Below are positions 28,649 to 38,233 of a stretch of DNA of 64,000 nt, in pieces. The position numbers and the translations under genes were made by a program. Numbering within the stretch: position 1 is the stretch's first letter; each line of letters opens with the position of its first letter. The DNA comes from Alteromonas stellipolaris (GTDB taxonomy: Bacteria > Pseudomonadota > Gammaproteobacteria > Enterobacterales > Alteromonadaceae): NCBI RefSeq assembly GCF_001562115.1, contig NZ_CP013926.1, positions 930,001 to 994,000 of the forward strand. The letters are read 5' to 3'. Below the pieces are notes generated by a model. It did no database searches. It was not told where the DNA came from and saw nothing but the letters and a program-made list of their open reading frames with translations.

Positions 28649-31276
28649 ATGACACGATTTTCATTTCGCGGCCTAGTGTATGCGCTAGTTATATTACTAG
28701 GCCTACTTAGCGCCGCCCCCAATATTTTACCCGATTCTATGCGTCAGCATGTACCACAGTGGTACAGCCAACACACGCTTTCCCTTGGTTTGGATTTACA
28801 AGGTGGTTCTCACTTATTGTTAGAAGCGGATACCGATGCGTTATTTGCTCGGCAGTTAGACACCTATTCTTCAGCACTTTTTAGTGACTTAAGAGAACAA
28901 AATATTCGCTACGTTAAACATGCTTCTAAACAAGGGCTAAGCGTTCAATTTACACTTTCGAACCCCGACGACTTTTACAAAGTTAAACAACGGGCAAGTG
29001 AAGTGGCGGTACAATCTGACGGAAGTAGCGCGTTGCTTCTGACACAGCAGGTCACTTCCCAAAAAGGCGTTGAACAGCAAGGCACTGCTTCAAAAGGTAT
29101 TAGCCAAAAAGGGAATGTGATTGTCCTTGAGCTGACCGAGGAATACCAAGCAGCAGTAGTAAAAGATGCCATCAATCGCAGCCTCGAAGTTGTGCGTAAA
29201 CGGCTTGACGAAACCGGTCTCACAGAACCCAGTGTTACCCGCCAAGGTAGCGATGCTATTTTAGTGCAAATGCCCGGTATATCAGACCCTGCCAATGTGA
29301 AAGCCTTACTAGGCACAACGGCGCAAATGCGTTTTCATTGGCAAACTCAGGTGAATAATAGTGAGAGCTTTATTCGCGCCGACATTAACGATAGGCAGTA
29401 TTTGCTTGAAAAGCATGTGGCACTTGAAGGTGAGCATATTACCGATGCGGCAGCGGTGTTTAGCCCTGAAACCAGTCAACCCGTGGTGACGTTTCGCTTA
29501 GATAACGAGGGTGCACGACAATTCGCCACCATGACTAAAAACAATATAGGCCGCGTGCTGGCAGTTGTATTAGATGACACGGTAGTCACTGCACCGGTTA
29601 TCAATAGTGTTATTCCCGGTGGCAGAGGCGAAATTACCGGTAGCTTTACCATGAGTGAAGCACAAGATGTGGCACTCATGCTGCGCACAGGGGCGTTGCC
29701 TGTTCCACTGCATATTATTGAAGAGCGCACCGTGGGGCCTGATTTAGGAAGCGATGCTATTGAAACCGGAGTGAAAAGCGGCATTGCAGGGGCACTGGGT
29801 GTTTTAGTCTTTATGCTGGCCATTTACGGACGTTGGGGCGCGATTGCGAGTCTAGCGCTTACGGTCAATATGGCATTGGTATTCGGTGTGCTTACCCTCT
29901 TTGGTGCCACACTTACTCTCCCTGGTATTGCTGGGCTAATACTCACCATGGGCATGGCAGTAGATGCGAATATCCTAATTAATGAACGTATTCGTGAGGA
30001 AACCAAAAAAGGGCGGCCAGCAGGTAGCGCGCTTAAAATTGGGTTTGAAAAGGCGTTTGGTACCATTGTGGATTCAAACTTTACCACGCTAATTGCAGTT
30101 AGCTTGCTTTTTGTTTTTGGTAGCGGACCGGTAAAAGGCTTTGCGGTAACCATTGCGATAGGTCTGATAACCTCGCTGTTTACCTCGGTAGCGCTCACTA
30201 AGTTGCTTATGCAGCGAGCCACTAAGAAGCATCAAAGAGAGCCCATTAATTTATCGTCGCCACTGTTAACCATGGCCGATAAGTTAGGACCGTTTAACTT
30301 TTTAAAGTCTAAAAAATTAGCGTTGAGTGTGTCACTGATATTAACCCTGTGCTCAATGGCGCTCTTCTTTAAGCCTGGCTTGCAATATGGCGTAGACTTT
30401 ACTGGCGGCACTATGATGGAAATTTCTGCGCCGCAGCTTTCTACGGAGCAGTTGCGCACAGTGTTAAAAGAGCACCACTTTGAAGATATTGCTATTCAAG
30501 AGTATGGCGCAAAGAATCAGTACTTATTACGTGCACCAGTATCGGAGCAATCGAACGCATTATCTAATATAGGAGCTAATACAGGAGCTAGCACCGAAGC
30601 TAATACGGTTGCCACGCAAGGCAGCAATATTGAAGTGTTAAAACAAGTGATACAAGACGCTGACAGCACTGTTGTATTTAATAAGGTTGATGTTGTGGGG
30701 CCGAAAGTGAGTGATGGCTTTGCCGACCTATCTATTTTAGCTTTACTGATTGCTGGTGGCGGTATGCTGGCCTATCTATGGTTTCAGTTTGAAGCGCATT
30801 TTGCTACCGCGGCCTTACTTACCGTGCTGCTTGATTTAACCAAAACCATTGGGTTTATTGCCTTAACCGGTATTGAGTTTAATCTTACCGCGGTGGCCGC
30901 GCTACTGGCCTTAATAGGGTACTCAATTAACGATAAAGTGGTAGTGTTAGACCGTGTGAGAGAGTTACTGCGCATTAGCCCAGAGCGCTCGCTGGCTGAT
31001 ATTATTAATGAAGCGGTAAATAGCACGCTTAGCAGAACGGTATTTACCTCGTTAACCACGCTGCTCGCGTTGTTACCTATGGCGCTAGTAGGCGGCGACG
31101 CAGTTAGTAGTTTTGCTGTACCTATGGTATTTGCCGTTGTTATTGGCACCTCATCTACTTTGTTTATTACTTCATCGTTACTCCATATGTTGGGTAAACG
31201 CAGAGAGCAAAGGGGGAAAACACAGCTTCGCCCAACAGCCGAGGAGGTAAAAGCGTCGCTGGCACATATACCTTAA
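28649..31276 (+). CDS. secDF: Fused protein-export membrane protein SecDF
   Basis: An 875-residue fusion of SecD and SecF, proton-driven factors that help finish protein translocation. The SecD half (about 1-540) has the DLQGGSHLLLE motif near residue 49, a large periplasmic domain and six helices. The SecF half (about 555-855) carries GVDFTGG near residue 582 and six helices. A low-complexity, Asn/Thr/Ala-rich insert lies at about 635-665 in the SecF periplasmic loop. Gammaproteobacteria normally encode secD and secF separately beside yajC, so this is probably an additional copy. Confidence 0.93.
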   Translation: MTRFSFRGLVYALVILLGLLSAAPNILPDSMRQHVPQWYSQHTLSLGLDLQGGSHLLLEADTDALFARQLDTYSSALFSDLREQNIRYVKHASKQGLSVQFTLSNPDDFYKVKQRASEVAVQSDGSSALLLTQQVTSQKGVEQQGTASKGISQKGNVIVLELTEEYQAAVVKDAINRSLEVVRKRLDETGLTEPSVTRQGSDAILVQMPGISDPANVKALLGTTAQMRFHWQTQVNNSESFIRADINDRQYLLEKHVALEGEHITDAAAVFSPETSQPVVTFRLDNEGARQFATMTKNNIGRVLAVVLDDTVVTAPVINSVIPGGRGEITGSFTMSEAQDVALMLRTGALPVPLHIIEERTVGPDLGSDAIETGVKSGIAGALGVLVFMLAIYGRWGAIASLALTVNMALVFGVLTLFGATLTLPGIAGLILTMGMAVDANILINERIREETKKGRPAGSALKIGFEKAFGTIVDSNFTTLIAVSLLFVFGSGPVKGFAVTIAIGLITSLFTSVALTKLLMQRATKKHQREPINLSSPLLTMADKLGPFNFLKSKKLALSVSLILTLCSMALFFKPGLQYGVDFTGGTMMEISAPQLSTEQLRTVLKEHHFEDIAIQEYGAKNQYLLRAPVSEQSNALSNIGANTGASTEANTVATQGSNIEVLKQVIQDADSTVVFNKVDVVGPKVSDGFADLSILALLIAGGGMLAYLWFQFEAHFATAALLTVLLDLTKTIGFIALTGIEFNLTAVAALLALIGYSINDKVVVLDRVRELLRISPERSLADIINEAVNSTLSRTVFTSLTTLLALLPMALVGGDAVSSFAVPMVFAVVIGTSSTLFITSSLLHMLGKRREQRGKTQLRPTAEEVKASLAHIP

Positions 31277-31368
31277 GCGCTAAAATCGAAATAGGTAGGG
31301 CGGTAAAATACCGCTTTGCCCATTTCATCTATATACTTCAATACTATTATGTTAGAAGGAGATAACTT

Positions 31369-32829
31369 GTGTTTGCCGTAGACCACATCATTCTACTTAG
31401 TGCTTTATTAGCCATTTTCGGCGTGTTGGTCAGCAAACTGTCTCCTCGTTTTGGTGTACCCGTACTTGTTCTCTTTTTGGGTGTGGGTATGCTTGCTGGT
31501 GAAGATGGTATCGGTCGTATTTCTTTTGATAATGCCGATGCCGCACATTCCATAGGAACCTTCGCACTTATCCTCATTCTATTTGATGGTGGGCTTCAAA
31601 CTTCAAAGAAGTCTATTAGGCGGGCGTGGAAGCCTGCAGCGTTACTTGCCTCTATTGGTGTGGTTGGCACCGCGGCCATAACCGGTCTGGCAGCCATGTA
31701 CATTCTCGATTTGCCCCTTTATTTAGGGCTGTTGCTTGGGGCAATAGTGGGCTCTACCGATGCGGCGGCCGTATTTTCTGTACTGCGTAATGCGGGCATT
31801 TCTATTCCATCAAGACTAAAAGCAACCCTAGAGCTGGAAAGTGCATCAAACGATCCAATGGCCATATTCCTCACTATTGGTCTTATCACTCTTATTCAAG
31901 ATAGCAGCACAAAGGCGTCAGAATTAGCCTTGTTGTTTGTCAGCCAAATGGGTGTGGGTGCAATTACAGGTGCTGTGGTAGGCGGCTTAGCGGTGGCGCT
32001 ATTTAGGCGCGTAACGCTTATGGCGATTGGTTTGTACCCCGTATTCGTTATGTTATTTGGTGTGTTGGCTTTTGGTTTAGCGGCGAACTTAAATGGCAGC
32101 GGCTTTTTGGCTACTTTTATAACCGGCGTAATCGTAGGTAATAGCCGATTTTCCTATCAACGAAATACCTTTGTATTCATTGATGGCCTCGCGTGGCTAA
32201 GTCAAATTGCAATGTTCGTTATTTTAGGCTTGCTGGTAACGCCTTCTGAACTTTTACACACATGGAAAGAAGGCTTGTTAATCGCGGTAGTGCTTATTTT
32301 TGTGGCTCGGCCGCTGGTGGCAATGCCATTGTTGTTATTAAGCCGGTTTTCGTTTAAAGCCTCGGTGTTGATTTCATGGGTAGGGCTTCGCGGTTCTGTG
32401 CCTATAATCTTGGCTATTTTTCCGTTAATTTTTGAATTACCCAGCGCTGAGCTTATTTTTAATGTGGTATTTTTCATTGTGATGATTTCAGCCTTGCTAC
32501 AAGGGTCAAGTTTGCCATTTGCCGCACGTAAATTAGGCTTAGTACTCGATAATCCTCGGGGGGAGTCGAATACGCTAGAAATCGTTAAAGTGGCAAAAGA
32601 TAAACGGGAGCTCATTGAAATAGTGCTTCACTCTATGTCTGCCTCAACAGGCAAAAGTATTTCAGAGTTGGGGTTACCCGAAGACACTGTCGTGGCGTTA
32701 GTCGCCCGTGGTGAAAGTACGCTTATTCCCAAAGGAAGCACGGTATTACAGGCAGAAGATCAGGTTTTTGTTATAACAAAACTGCTGGATAAAAATATCG
32801 TAGAGACCTGCTTTTACGGCGATACCTAA
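31369..32829 (+). CDS. K+/H+ antiporter, NhaP2/CvrA type
   Basis: CPA1-family antiporter of 486 residues. About twelve helices occupy residues 5-390, with the conserved LESASNDPMAIFL segment near residue 158 containing the exchange aspartate. A C-terminal TrkA_C (RCK-C) domain covers about 395-475. It is shorter than E. coli NhaP2 (about 577) because the extra C-terminal CorC-HlyC-like region is missing. The start is GTG with an AAGGAGA site upstream. Potassium specificity is inferred from the family. Confidence 0.88.
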   Translation: MFAVDHIILLSALLAIFGVLVSKLSPRFGVPVLVLFLGVGMLAGEDGIGRISFDNADAAHSIGTFALILILFDGGLQTSKKSIRRAWKPAALLASIGVVGTAAITGLAAMYILDLPLYLGLLLGAIVGSTDAAAVFSVLRNAGISIPSRLKATLELESASNDPMAIFLTIGLITLIQDSSTKASELALLFVSQMGVGAITGAVVGGLAVALFRRVTLMAIGLYPVFVMLFGVLAFGLAANLNGSGFLATFITGVIVGNSRFSYQRNTFVFIDGLAWLSQIAMFVILGLLVTPSELLHTWKEGLLIAVVLIFVARPLVAMPLLLLSRFSFKASVLISWVGLRGSVPIILAIFPLIFELPSAELIFNVVFFIVMISALLQGSSLPFAARKLGLVLDNPRGESNTLEIVKVAKDKRELIEIVLHSMSASTGKSISELGLPEDTVVALVARGESTLIPKGSTVLQAEDQVFVITKLLDKNIVETCFYGDT

Positions 32830-32882
32830 AAGCTGCCAAGTGATTGTCGCTAAATAGGCCATCTTCATGTAGAATGCGCCGC

Positions 32883-33233
32883 GGAGTTGGCCAGGCAATC
32901 GCCGCTTTCGTAAGAAAGGGGAGGAAAGTCCGGGCTCCAAAGGGCAGGGTGCCAGATAACGTCTGGGCGGCGCGAGCCGACGACAAGTGCAGCAGAGAGA
33001 AGACCGCCTAAGCCAGCAATGGCCGGTAAGGCTGAAAGGGTGCGGTAAGAGCGCACCGCACACCTGGTAACAGGTTGTGGCAAGGTAAACTCCACCCGGA
33101 GCAAGACCAAATAGGATCCCTTAACGTGTGGCCCGCATGGGGATCGGGTAGGTTGCTTGAATCAGTGAGTAATTGCTGATCTAGAGGAATGGTTGCCCAC
33201 GACAGAACCCGGCTTATCGGCCAACTCCACCTT
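32883..33233 (+). ncRNA. rnpB: RNase P RNA (M1 RNA, class A)
   Basis: Catalytic RNA of RNase P that matures tRNA 5' ends. The 5' and 3' ends pair (GGAGTTGGCC with GGCCAACTCC). The universal GAGGAAAGTCCGGGCTCC segment lies at about 32920, and ACAGAACCCGGCTTATCGGCC at the 3' end. P3 is reduced to a short CTTTC-GTAA-GAAAG hairpin, much smaller than in E. coli, giving about 351 bases. The open frames on the opposite strand here are shadows. Confidence 0.96.
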
Positions 33234-33240
33234 TATTTGT

Positions 33241-33275
33241 GTAAGTGAAGCGTCTGCTTCACTTACCCTTTCTTT
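33241..33275 (+). terminator. Terminator of rnpB
   Basis: GTAAGTGAAGC-GTCT-GCTTCACTTAC perfect 11-base stem followed by CCCTTTCTTT. It abuts the stop of the convergent GGDEF-EAL gene. Confidence 0.82.
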
Positions 33276-35205
33276 AAGCGCTCAATAATTTGAGTAAGTT
33301 ATCCCAAGGTAACGGGCGCGATAAATAATATCCTTGTGCCCAGTCACAGCCGTTTTCTCGCAGATACGTCATCTGAGCTTCAGTTTCAACGCCTTCGGCA
33401 ATAACGCGAAGATCGTAAAGCTTTGCCAAATTTTGAATAATCATCACCATTTTGTTGCGCGCTTCACGTTCTGAAAAGAGATCGTTAACAAATGAACGGT
33501 CGATTTTCAAACAATCGGCAGGGTAATGTATCAATTGACTGAATGCCGTGTAGCCGGTACCAAAATCATCGAGTGCTAAAGACACCCCTAATTCATCTAG
33601 TGCTTTTAGAGTTTCTAAACCGCTCACATCGTCGGCTACAAATGCGGTTTCAGTGACCTCGAGCTCTACGCATTCAGGGGCAATGCAATATTGCTCTAAT
33701 AGCTGTTTTACTTGGGTAGGAAATACCTCATTATGAAGCTCCACACCCGAGATGTTAATGCAAATCTGCCCTTTAAAATCATGTTCTTTTTGCAAGACGA
33801 CTAGCGCTTGAAAAGCATTTTCAATCACCCATAAATCAATTTCTTTGATAAGGCCGGTAGCTTCCGCAACAGGTATAAACTGGTCAGGGCCAATACCTTC
33901 AAGCTCAGGGCTAATACCTTCAAGCTCAGGGCTAATACCTTCAAGCTCAGGGCTTTGGCAGCGCAGCAGTACTTCAATCGCGACAATGCTGTTATCTTTA
34001 CAGTCGAATATTGGCATATAAACTAAAGAGAAATGCGCGTCATTCAAAGCCTGCCTTAAGCCTTTCTCGATGCGTTGACGTTGGCGTAGCGTATCAGCTA
34101 TATTTTGGGTGAAAAACTTAAAGCAATTACGACCGTTATGTTTTGCGTCGTACATTGCTGCATCGGCATGATGAAGTAATGTTGAAGGATCACAGGCATC
34201 ATCGGGATAAACGGCAATGCCAATACTGGCATAAATCATATGTGTGACGTCATCCACTTCAAAACCGCCGTCGAAAATATTAAGAATACGTGTTGCCACG
34301 ACACTGGCATCAAGAGGCGCTTTAATATTGGGCAATAATACAACGAATTCATCACCTGCTAGCCTTGCTAGGCTTTCCGTCTGCGGCTTTAAAAGCTGAT
34401 CCGTAGGGCGGATTTCTTCCCAAAGTCGTTCACTGAACTCAAGTAATAGTCTATCGCCTGCTTCATGACCGTATTGGTCATTCACCTGCTTAAAATTGTC
34501 TAGGTCAATATACAATAAGCCAATGCGTTGTTTATCTTTCTCAGCTCGGGACAAGAGGCGCTCTAGATTGGTTTTAAAACTCCACCGATTGGGAAGGCCT
34601 GTCAACGTGTCGTAATAGGCCATCTTGCGAATATCATCATCATGCAATTGCATAATCGTCTGGTAGGCTTGTTCCTCGGAGCGTAAGGCGGCCAAGCAAA
34701 TGGAATTTAGAGCCAACATGGTTAGGATGAACCGAATTGCTTCTACGAGTGAGTAGTTAGTCATCATTAAAAGAGAAGCAGGCGTAAACAGCAGTAGAAT
34801 ACTGGCCACACTAAAAATCACAAACCAAAATACAGCAGGCCAAAAGCGATTGATAAAAAGATTGATGGCAACAATAGGGTAAACCCACAGTAACCCAGTA
34901 TTATTTTTACCGCCTGTAATGATTAAGCTCATTGATAAGAAGAAAAGAATACCACTTAGTATGGAGGCTGCACGCTCAACATTACCGGTACGTTTTAATA
35001 GATAAATATTGAGTAAGCCGACCAATGCGTTGACGATTAATATAGTGCCTAGGACTTCGGCGCCGTCGACTAAGCTAAAACTCCCTAATGCAAATAAGAA
35101 AATAACGCCTAATATAGTTAAAACTTGACAGAGCCTGTAGCGCCGTCGGTATCGTACTGCCAACATTTCTTGTTGGCCTGCTTTAATTTCACCGGTGTGA
35201 GTCAT
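33274..35205 (-). CDS. Membrane GGDEF-EAL c-di-GMP protein
   Basis: About 643 residues. Six membrane helices (about 20-165) are followed by a GGDEF domain (about 185-355, signature AGDEF at 274-277, no inhibitory RxxD site) and an EAL domain (about 370-640). The EAL motif reads EVL, but the catalytic glutamates, the DDFGTGY loop and the KID and EGVE motifs remain, so phosphodiesterase activity is likely. Three consecutive SPELEGI heptapeptides (about 408-428) expand the loop after the EVL motif. The start is placed at ATG 35205; a TTG at 35214 is possible. It lies 157 bases downstream of the LOV kinase gene on the same strand. Confidence 0.9.
   Translation of the reverse strand: MTHTGEIKAGQQEMLAVRYRRRYRLCQVLTILGVIFLFALGSFSLVDGAEVLGTILIVNALVGLLNIYLLKRTGNVERAASILSGILFFLSMSLIITGGKNNTGLLWVYPIVAINLFINRFWPAVFWFVIFSVASILLLFTPASLLMMTNYSLVEAIRFILTMLALNSICLAALRSEEQAYQTIMQLHDDDIRKMAYYDTLTGLPNRWSFKTNLERLLSRAEKDKQRIGLLYIDLDNFKQVNDQYGHEAGDRLLLEFSERLWEEIRPTDQLLKPQTESLARLAGDEFVVLLPNIKAPLDASVVATRILNIFDGGFEVDDVTHMIYASIGIAVYPDDACDPSTLLHHADAAMYDAKHNGRNCFKFFTQNIADTLRQRQRIEKGLRQALNDAHFSLVYMPIFDCKDNSIVAIEVLLRCQSPELEGISPELEGISPELEGIGPDQFIPVAEATGLIKEIDLWVIENAFQALVVLQKEHDFKGQICINISGVELHNEVFPTQVKQLLEQYCIAPECVELEVTETAFVADDVSGLETLKALDELGVSLALDDFGTGYTAFSQLIHYPADCLKIDRSFVNDLFSEREARNKMVMIIQNLAKLYDLRVIAEGVETEAQMTYLRENGCDWAQGYYLSRPLPWDNLLKLLSA
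33892..33954 (-). repeat. Three exact 21-bp tandem repeats inside the EAL domain
   Basis: The 21-bp unit (starting AATACCTTCAAGCTC on the plus strand) occurs three times without any difference. Each codes for SPELEGI on the minus strand. The unit is a multiple of three, so copy-number change keeps the frame. Confidence 0.97.
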
Positions 35206-35362
35206 TATTACCAAGGCTTCATTAAGTATTAATATTAAGCTATTGCTGCTTAACAGTATTTACTATCAATGAGTCAATTTTTCTGATGTGTGTAAATAGG
35301 ATAGACGACAAATCTACCCTATTCAAAGTGCGTGTTATTTTGGGAGATGAGGAGGAGCTGTA

Positions 35363-38233
35363 TCAGCTAAGCTGTAACTTGGCTTCGGTGCTTTTTTCCG
35401 CCCAGTAGTTTACTTTTTCTAGTAGGTCTCGAACGTCGAAGGGTTTACTTAAATAGTCGTTCATACCAGCGTTAAAACAGTCTTCTCTGTCACCTTTCAT
35501 GGCATTCGCTGTTAGTGCAATGATGGGAGCATTTACATACCGCTCGCCCGCCTCACCGCGACGTATTCGGCGGGTTGCTTCAAAACCATCCATGTCAGGC
35601 ATTTGGCAGTCCATCAATATTAAATCAAAAGTCACTTTCATTTTCTTTAAGGCTTCTAATGCTTCAATACCTGATTTCGCACTCAAGGTTTTGTGGCCGC
35701 TTAAATGCTGTTTCACAATGACCTGGTTGATGTCGTTATCTTCAACAATAAGAATTTTACGTTTTTGTGCTGCGGTGTTGTGGCTATGAGCCGCACTTAG
35801 TTGGGGCGCTACTAGGCTATCGTCGCCCTCTTTTAGGATGATGTTAAAAGTGAAAGTACTGCCTTCGCCTTTTTCACTTTCTAAACGAATTTCACCATCC
35901 ATAAGCTCACACAACTGTTTACTGATAGAAAGGCCAAGCCCCGTGCCACCAAATTTGCGTGTTGTAGACAGGTCTTCTTGGGTAAAGACCTCAAAAATTC
36001 CTGCTTGTTTTTCTTTTGCGATACCTATCCCCGAATCTTTGACTGCGCAGGTCAAGCGAAGCTTATCGCCATTGGTATGTTCTAAGGTGGTAGTGACGTC
36101 AATTTCACCCTTCTCGGTGAATTTAACTGCGTTACCAATCAAATTAGAGAGAATTTGCCGGAAGCGAACCGAGTCTCCGATGACCACATGAAAACCTTGA
36201 AGGTTAAAATGAAAATGAAGGCGAAGCCCTTTTTCTTGACACAAAATGGCGTATTGCGACTGCAAGCTTTCTAGGGTTTCTAATAAATCGAAAGGTTGAT
36301 CATCTATTTGAAGTTGCCCAGCTTCAATTTTAGAGAAATCAAGAATGTCATTGACGATGTGCAGCAGGCCTTGAATACTGAAATTAGCAAGCGAGAGGTA
36401 GTGCTTTTGCTCGTCGTTCAATGGGGAATTCGATAGCAACTGCAGTACTCCAGAAATACCGTGAATAGGAGTACGTATTTCATGGCTCATACTGGCAAGG
36501 AAGCCAGATTTCATATGCGCTGACTCTTCCGCTTTTTGCTTCGCATCTTGCAAATAACGCTCGGCTTGTCGCTGTTGTGTCACGTCTTGTTGAAAACCAA
36601 TATAGTGGGTGACTTCGCCTCCAGACTTTACTGGAGTAAGTATAAGCCTGTTGTAGAAAGACGTTCCGTCTTTACGGTAGTTAAGTATTGTGGTTTCAAC
36701 AGGTTCACGGTTTGCAATCGCTCTGCGAATCAATGTTGTTGCATGGCTATCAGTACCCTCACCCTGCATCAGCCTGCAATTTCTACCAATAATATCTTCT
36801 TTACTGTGCCCTGTAAGACGGTGAAATGCATTGTTAACATAAATTATTGGCTGGCCTGTGCGTTTTATGTCTGAAATAACAATAGAAACGGTAGCTTCAT
36901 CCATGGCGTGATTAAGAATTTGTACATGACTTTCAAGGGAGCGCTGGGTGCTATAATCAACCCCAACGAAAATAGCGCCTTTAATATTATGGTTAGCATC
37001 TTCAAGTGGCGTATTGGTCCATTTAATATGCTTTTCTAGTCCGTCTTCTACCGAGAAGTGTTTTAACTCTCCAGAAGATTTATTAATGAGCTTGTTGAGA
37101 ATGTACTTAACCGTACCCTCACGTTCTCCGTACTGATCTTCACAAAAAGCATCGAAGCGTTTGTTGCTTAACATCACGCGATGCTTATCATCTACCACTA
37201 AGAGCATATCTCCCATCGAATCAATAACATTAGAAAACTGTTCATTCGATAATGACATCTCTGCAAGATCTGATATTAAAGTATCAAACGCACTGCGAAT
37301 ATTAGCTAATTCTCGGGCTTCTTCTACAATCACTGGCTCTTGAATATCGGTATCTTTAATACGATTAACAATGTCTTTATAAAGGGTTGAAAGGGTATTC
37401 TCCGCAAGCAGCGCAGTGGTACGAATCATGTGAAAATTAACTAAGATAATACCTATAATAATGGCCAACATGAGTAGTGCTAACCAATACAAACCTTTTA
37501 GGGCGTTGACGATAGGTTTAATGCTATACAGGGTTAAGTTCTGATAGCGAGAGTCCTGCAACACATAGCCCATGGTATCCACGTCACTAAACGGAGTGCC
37601 TGGAATGATAAATTCAGGATCACTGCTGAAAAGTACTAACCCATTTTCATCAGTCACGACTTGGTTAGTTAGTCGAGGGTAGGGGGCTAATAAGGCTTGA
37701 AGGCTTTCCACGTACATGACTAGCGCACCTTCTGCAGCGCCGCTTAGCAAAACAGGCACTGAAAAAAGCACCCCATTTTGGGTGATTGAAGAAAATGATA
37801 GCGACGCGCCAAGGGTCTTTTGCTGCCATGCAGTATCCAGTTTTTCAGAAATAGAATGACTCCAATTTTTCTGAATAACCATTTCGCCGGAAAAGTCGTA
37901 TAACGCAAATTCTACATTACGGGTTTGGGTTAACTTTAACGATCTGAAGAACATAGGGAGATAATTATCCCGCTGTTCTAAATCCACCAGTGAGTTGATA
38001 ATAATATCGTTAGACGCAAGGTCAGATAACTGCCGGGTGGTATCATTAACGATGAAAGAAAGATCTTGCTTTAAGCCTTCAATAGACTGTTTTTGAACGC
38101 TCTCAATTTGCTGCTTGGCAAAAAAGAAGGTAAACGCAAAAAGCATTAACGCTACAATTAAAATTAACCCAAACAAGCGGGGCAGCATACTGGTTAATAG
38201 GCGCTTTCTAAGCGGTGGTGGCTGGAATTGCAT
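35363..38233 (-). CDS. LOV-domain hybrid sensor histidine kinase
   Basis: A 956-residue hybrid kinase. Domains: membrane helix (about 18-39), periplasmic sensor (40-245), second helix (248-270), a PAS domain (330-430), a LOV domain (440-553), HisKA with His584, HATPase_c (N-box near 697, G boxes DSGIGIA and GGTGLGL), and a receiver (825-945, Asp875). The LOV assignment rests on GRNCRLMQG with Cys486, NYRKDG with Asn518, Asn528 and IGFQQDV with Gln548, all flavin-contact positions of known LOV domains. It overlaps the periplasmic binding protein gene by one base (TAATG). It therefore probably integrates a ligand signal from outside and blue light inside. Confidence 0.92.
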   Translation of the reverse strand: MQFQPPPLRKRLLTSMLPRLFGLILIVALMLFAFTFFFAKQQIESVQKQSIEGLKQDLSFIVNDTTRQLSDLASNDIIINSLVDLEQRDNYLPMFFRSLKLTQTRNVEFALYDFSGEMVIQKNWSHSISEKLDTAWQQKTLGASLSFSSITQNGVLFSVPVLLSGAAEGALVMYVESLQALLAPYPRLTNQVVTDENGLVLFSSDPEFIIPGTPFSDVDTMGYVLQDSRYQNLTLYSIKPIVNALKGLYWLALLMLAIIIGIILVNFHMIRTTALLAENTLSTLYKDIVNRIKDTDIQEPVIVEEARELANIRSAFDTLISDLAEMSLSNEQFSNVIDSMGDMLLVVDDKHRVMLSNKRFDAFCEDQYGEREGTVKYILNKLINKSSGELKHFSVEDGLEKHIKWTNTPLEDANHNIKGAIFVGVDYSTQRSLESHVQILNHAMDEATVSIVISDIKRTGQPIIYVNNAFHRLTGHSKEDIIGRNCRLMQGEGTDSHATTLIRRAIANREPVETTILNYRKDGTSFYNRLILTPVKSGGEVTHYIGFQQDVTQQRQAERYLQDAKQKAEESAHMKSGFLASMSHEIRTPIHGISGVLQLLSNSPLNDEQKHYLSLANFSIQGLLHIVNDILDFSKIEAGQLQIDDQPFDLLETLESLQSQYAILCQEKGLRLHFHFNLQGFHVVIGDSVRFRQILSNLIGNAVKFTEKGEIDVTTTLEHTNGDKLRLTCAVKDSGIGIAKEKQAGIFEVFTQEDLSTTRKFGGTGLGLSISKQLCELMDGEIRLESEKGEGSTFTFNIILKEGDDSLVAPQLSAAHSHNTAAQKRKILIVEDNDINQVIVKQHLSGHKTLSAKSGIEALEALKKMKVTFDLILMDCQMPDMDGFEATRRIRRGEAGERYVNAPIIALTANAMKGDREDCFNAGMNDYLSKPFDVRDLLEKVNYWAEKSTEAKLQLS

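Noticed and set aside
32746..33110. Three overlapping open frames on the minus strand
   Set aside because: They lie antisense to the RNase P RNA, whose structure fully explains this sequence.
33892..33954. CRISPR-like direct repeats
   Set aside because: The 21-bp units are adjacent without spacers and are in frame within an EAL domain, so they form a coding tandem repeat.
36536..36874. Plus-strand open frame of 112 codons within the hybrid kinase gene
   Set aside because: It is antisense to the LOV and PAS coding sequence, without ribosome-binding site or motif; a shadow frame.
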